Position numbers and translations under genes: made by a program. Below, one piece after another: positions 61,802 to 64,000 of a stretch of 64,000 nt of DNA. The stretch's first letter is position 1; every line of letters starts with the position of its first letter. The stretch lies in the NCBI GenBank assembly GCA_959347315.1, contig OY365815.1, forward strand, positions 372,001 through 436,000, in the 5' to 3' direction. This DNA comes from Bimastos eiseni. Its lineage: Eukaryota; Annelida; Clitellata; Crassiclitellata; Lumbricidae. The notes beneath the pieces are model-generated. The model saw nothing but the letters and a program-made list of their open reading frames with translations. It made no database searches and was not told the origin of the DNA.

Positions 61802-63203
61802 GCCTAGGCCAACAAACATCCATCATACATTAAGGACGCCTATGACTTCATAAACATAATCAGAGACACTACAATAAAACCACACTATATCTTAGTCACA
61901 GGTGATGTCACACCATTATATACAGATATGAACGTAGATAGAACCATCACTACTGTAAAAGAATTCTTCCGTAAAAATCCAAAAACTTACAGACCAGACG
62001 CTGAACTCTTAGAACTCCTGGAAATAGCAATGAAAACTGATGACTTCTCCTTCTGCAACAAACTCTTCCCACAAATGTTTGGGACAGCTATGGGGGAAGA
62101 ATTTTTGCACGTAACTTAGCAAACATGTACCTGGTGGAATTCGACCAAAAAGCAATGGAGGCCTTTCACATTCACCCACTTGACTTCTTCCGGTTTCTTG
62201 ACGATATCTCCTTCATATGGCCCGGTACAGTCGAGGAGCTAAAACAATATGAGGCATTTCTAAATTCTTTAATCCCTGACATTACAGGAACCTTAACATA
62301 CAATGACACTGAATTTAACTTCCTTGACACAACGATTTCTAGCTACACAGACCAGGACAGGACTACACTGCAGACGAGAGTTTATTTTAAACAGACAGAC
62401 ACGCACCATTTACTGCACAGCTCATCATTCCATCCCAAACACACATTCACTGGCATTCTGAAATCCCAAATTTTAAGATTTAAGAGATTATCTTCATTTA
62501 ATTTAGAACGGACTTCGATTACTCATGTAAGACACTATTTGACAGTCCGTTACACAGAGGATATATAGCAAACGACTACTAAGGGAAACCAAGACTAACA
62601 CATGGACCAGACGTGAAAAGAGTCCTTAAACTAAGAACACCGATAATAATCTCCTCCCTCCCAGTAGTCATTCCGTACAACCCACTATCTATGAGCATAT
62701 TTTATTAATGGAAAAAAATCCTCATGCAAGATAATAATACACTGCAGCATTACCGCATAATACCAGCCCACTCTAGAAATAGGAACCTAAAAGCTCCACG
62801 TAAAAATAGGCCTATAAAACCCTCGCAAAATACTAACATAGGTTCAAACAAATGTAACACACCTTCATGCACACAATCATGCCCATACATAACAGTCTCC
62901 AAAACATACTCAAGCACATACACACGCCGCAAGTACACCATAAACAAGCGACTAGGCTGCCAAGGCACTAACACAATCTACCTAATAACTTGTAGCGCCT
63001 GCAACGAACAATACATAGACCACACACAAGGCAAAGTAGTAGAAGGCCTATTAGAACACATCCACAATATAACGAATCAGCATAATAACCCACTAGCAAA
63101 CCACTTCAACTCAAACAACCACTCACTAGAAAATGTTACAGTTATGCCAACAGTCACTGTTGCTGCATTAGAAATGGCTCTTTTCAGGCCAACAGCAATA
63201 TAA
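61802..63203 (+). pseudogene. U33: PLE RT-EN remnant directly after minisatellite 2
   Basis: It is the partner of U10 (offset 42256 bp) with the same protein segments: segment 1 to TAG 62117-62119, segment 2 at 62125-62568, TAA in the linker, nuclease 62724-63203 ending RPTAI. The unit resumes at CTAGGCCTAGGCC (61798), four bases before the RT frame. Confidence 0.85.
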
Positions 63204-63521
63204 TAGGTAGGCCATCTGTAAGTTATGACGCTTATTTGTTATATTGTGGATGTGTTCTAATAGGCCTTCTATTCGTCGTCATCAAACTCAGCAGCATCGG
63301 CACTGCATCGTCGTCATCATCATCCTCACCATCATCATCATAATCATCATCATCACCATCACCACCACACCAACCTTTACCGCCATGATCACATCCACCA
63401 GCACCATTATCATATGCATCATCAGACCTCACCCGCCATCTGTGATTCTCCCATCAACGAACTGTGCCCGTGCTCAACAATCACCTCGTGATTCGACACC
63501 TAACCCTGACCCTGACCCTAG
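63204..63521 (+). repeat. U34 head: interrupted ATC tract and G4 block
   Basis: Partner of the U11 head, with AGTTATGACGC and the CATAATCATC interruption. The four-run C block is at 63504-63525. Confidence 0.75.
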
Positions 63522-64000
63522 GCCCTGGCCAACAAACAACCATCATACATTAAGGACGCCTATGACTCCATAAACAGAATCAGAGACACTACAATAAAAC
63601 CACACTATATCTTAGTCACAGGTGATGTCACAGCATTATATACAGATATGAACGTAGATAGAACCATCACTACCGTAAAAGAATTCTTCCGTAAAAATCC
63701 AAAAACTAACAGACCAGACGCTGAACTCTTAGAACTCCTGGAAATAGCAATGAAAACTGATGACTTCTCCTTCTGCAACAAACTCTTCCCACAAATGTTT
63801 GGGACAGCTATGGGGGAAGAACCTTTGCACGTAACTTAGCAAACCTGTAACTGGTAGAATTCGACCAAAAAGCAATGGAGGCCTTCCACATTCACCCACT
63901 TGACTTCTTCCGGTTTCTTGACGATATCTCCTTCATATGGCCCGGTACTGTCGAGGAGCTAAAACAATATGAGGCATTTCTAAATTCTTTAATCCCTGAC
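63522..64000 (+). pseudogene. U34: start of a PLE RT remnant, cut by the window edge
   Basis: Segment 1 ends at TAG 63837-63839 by the shared frameshift. AACCTGTAACTGG (Met lost, TAA added) is as in U11. Motif C FLDDISFIWPG is visible before the window ends in the ITV stretch. Confidence 0.8.

Larger units (their letters stand above)
1..64000 (+). mobile_element. Head-to-tail satellite array of a truncated Penelope-like retroelement (PLE)
   Basis: About 34 full or partial copies of a 1.71-1.75 kb unit fill the window in one orientation. In reading order each unit carries the RT motif A region (LVTGDVTALYT), the motif B region (FCNKLFPQMFGTAMG), motif C (FRFLDDISFIWPG), a PLE-type thumb (INFLDTTISR, then HSSSFHPKHTF and SQILRFKRL), a Cys cluster (KCNTPSCTQSCPY) and a GIY-YIG-like core (NTIYLITCSACNEQYIDHT). 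FLDD in place of YxDD, the SSFHPKH thumb, and a Cys cluster before IYLI-C-x2-C-x3-YI are hallmarks of endonuclease-bearing PLEs. The N-terminal half of the PLE protein (upstream of SYIKDAYDF) is absent everywhere. PLEs are known to make partial tandems; amplification to a satellite by unequal exchange is my inference. Other retroelement classes are unlikely because of the RT plus C-terminal GIY-YIG order. Confidence 0.85.
55802..64000 (+). repeat. Segmental duplication B, copy 2 (U32, minisatellite 2, U33, U34)
   Basis: Partner of 12350-21744, running to the edge of the window, so at least 8.2 kb long. Confidence 0.85.

Noticed and set aside
1..64000. Endogenous virus or LTR retrotransposon
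   Set aside because: No LTRs, gag, protease, integrase or RNase H signature; the RT thumb and C-terminal GIY-YIG-like domain indicate a PLE.
1..64000. Species assignment
   Set aside because: PLE type, TTAGGG-like motif and ATC microsatellites fit many animals; nothing in the window fixes the host.

Overview
The window is one head-to-tail satellite-like array from a eukaryotic, most likely metazoan, genome. The repeating unit is about 1.71-1.75 kb. It is built from the 3' half of a Penelope-like retroelement (PLE): reverse transcriptase (RT) from motif A through the thumb, a Cys-rich linker and a C-terminal GIY-YIG-type endonuclease (EN). About 315 bp of non-coding head separates one EN stop from the next RT segment. 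All copies lie on the + strand. I see no host gene, tRNA, rRNA or CRISPR, and no intact retroelement.

Layout: I number the units U0-U34, each ending at an EN stop codon. U0 (1-41) is a tail cut by the window edge. U1-U4 span 42-6450. U4, U5 and U6 form a rearranged trio (5215-8675) with two internal deletion junctions. U7-U9 run to 13360, where a 36-bp minisatellite (13361-19541, about 172 monomers) replaces the EN part of U9 and the head of U10. U10-U20 (19542-38171) are ordinary units; within them U12-U20 show a dimeric alternation. U21-U23 (38172-41655) repeat the U4-U6 rearrangement. U24-U32 run to 56812, where a second minisatellite (56813-61797, about 138 monomers) sits at the same site in the unit. 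U33 and the start of U34 close the window.

Unit content: each head carries an (ATC)n microsatellite. Most heads also carry a C-rich telomere-like block (CCTAACCCTGACCCTGACC, then CTAGGCCC) that gives a canonical G-quadruplex motif on the - strand. The RT reading frame opens just after this block. Every unit that contains the site has the same frameshift between the RT motif B region and the LANMYL segment, so the damage predates amplification. Most copies have further shared lesions: a TA insertion creating TATATAG, a TAC to TAA change, an AT insertion, or a Trp to TGA change. The YIG half of the nuclease motif reads YID in all copies that reach it. U26 (45130-46840) is the least damaged, with RT motif C through EN in one 361-codon frame.

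Evolution: nearly identical blocks recur at offsets of about 6.9 kb, 33.0 kb and 42.3-43.5 kb. This points to repeated unequal exchange or segmental duplication within the array, plus conversion-like mosaicism (U21). The two minisatellites descend from one ancestral insertion. The first later gained a 1194-bp internal tandem duplication. Nothing suggests that the units cooperate as genes. The array behaves as satellite DNA made from a dead retroelement.
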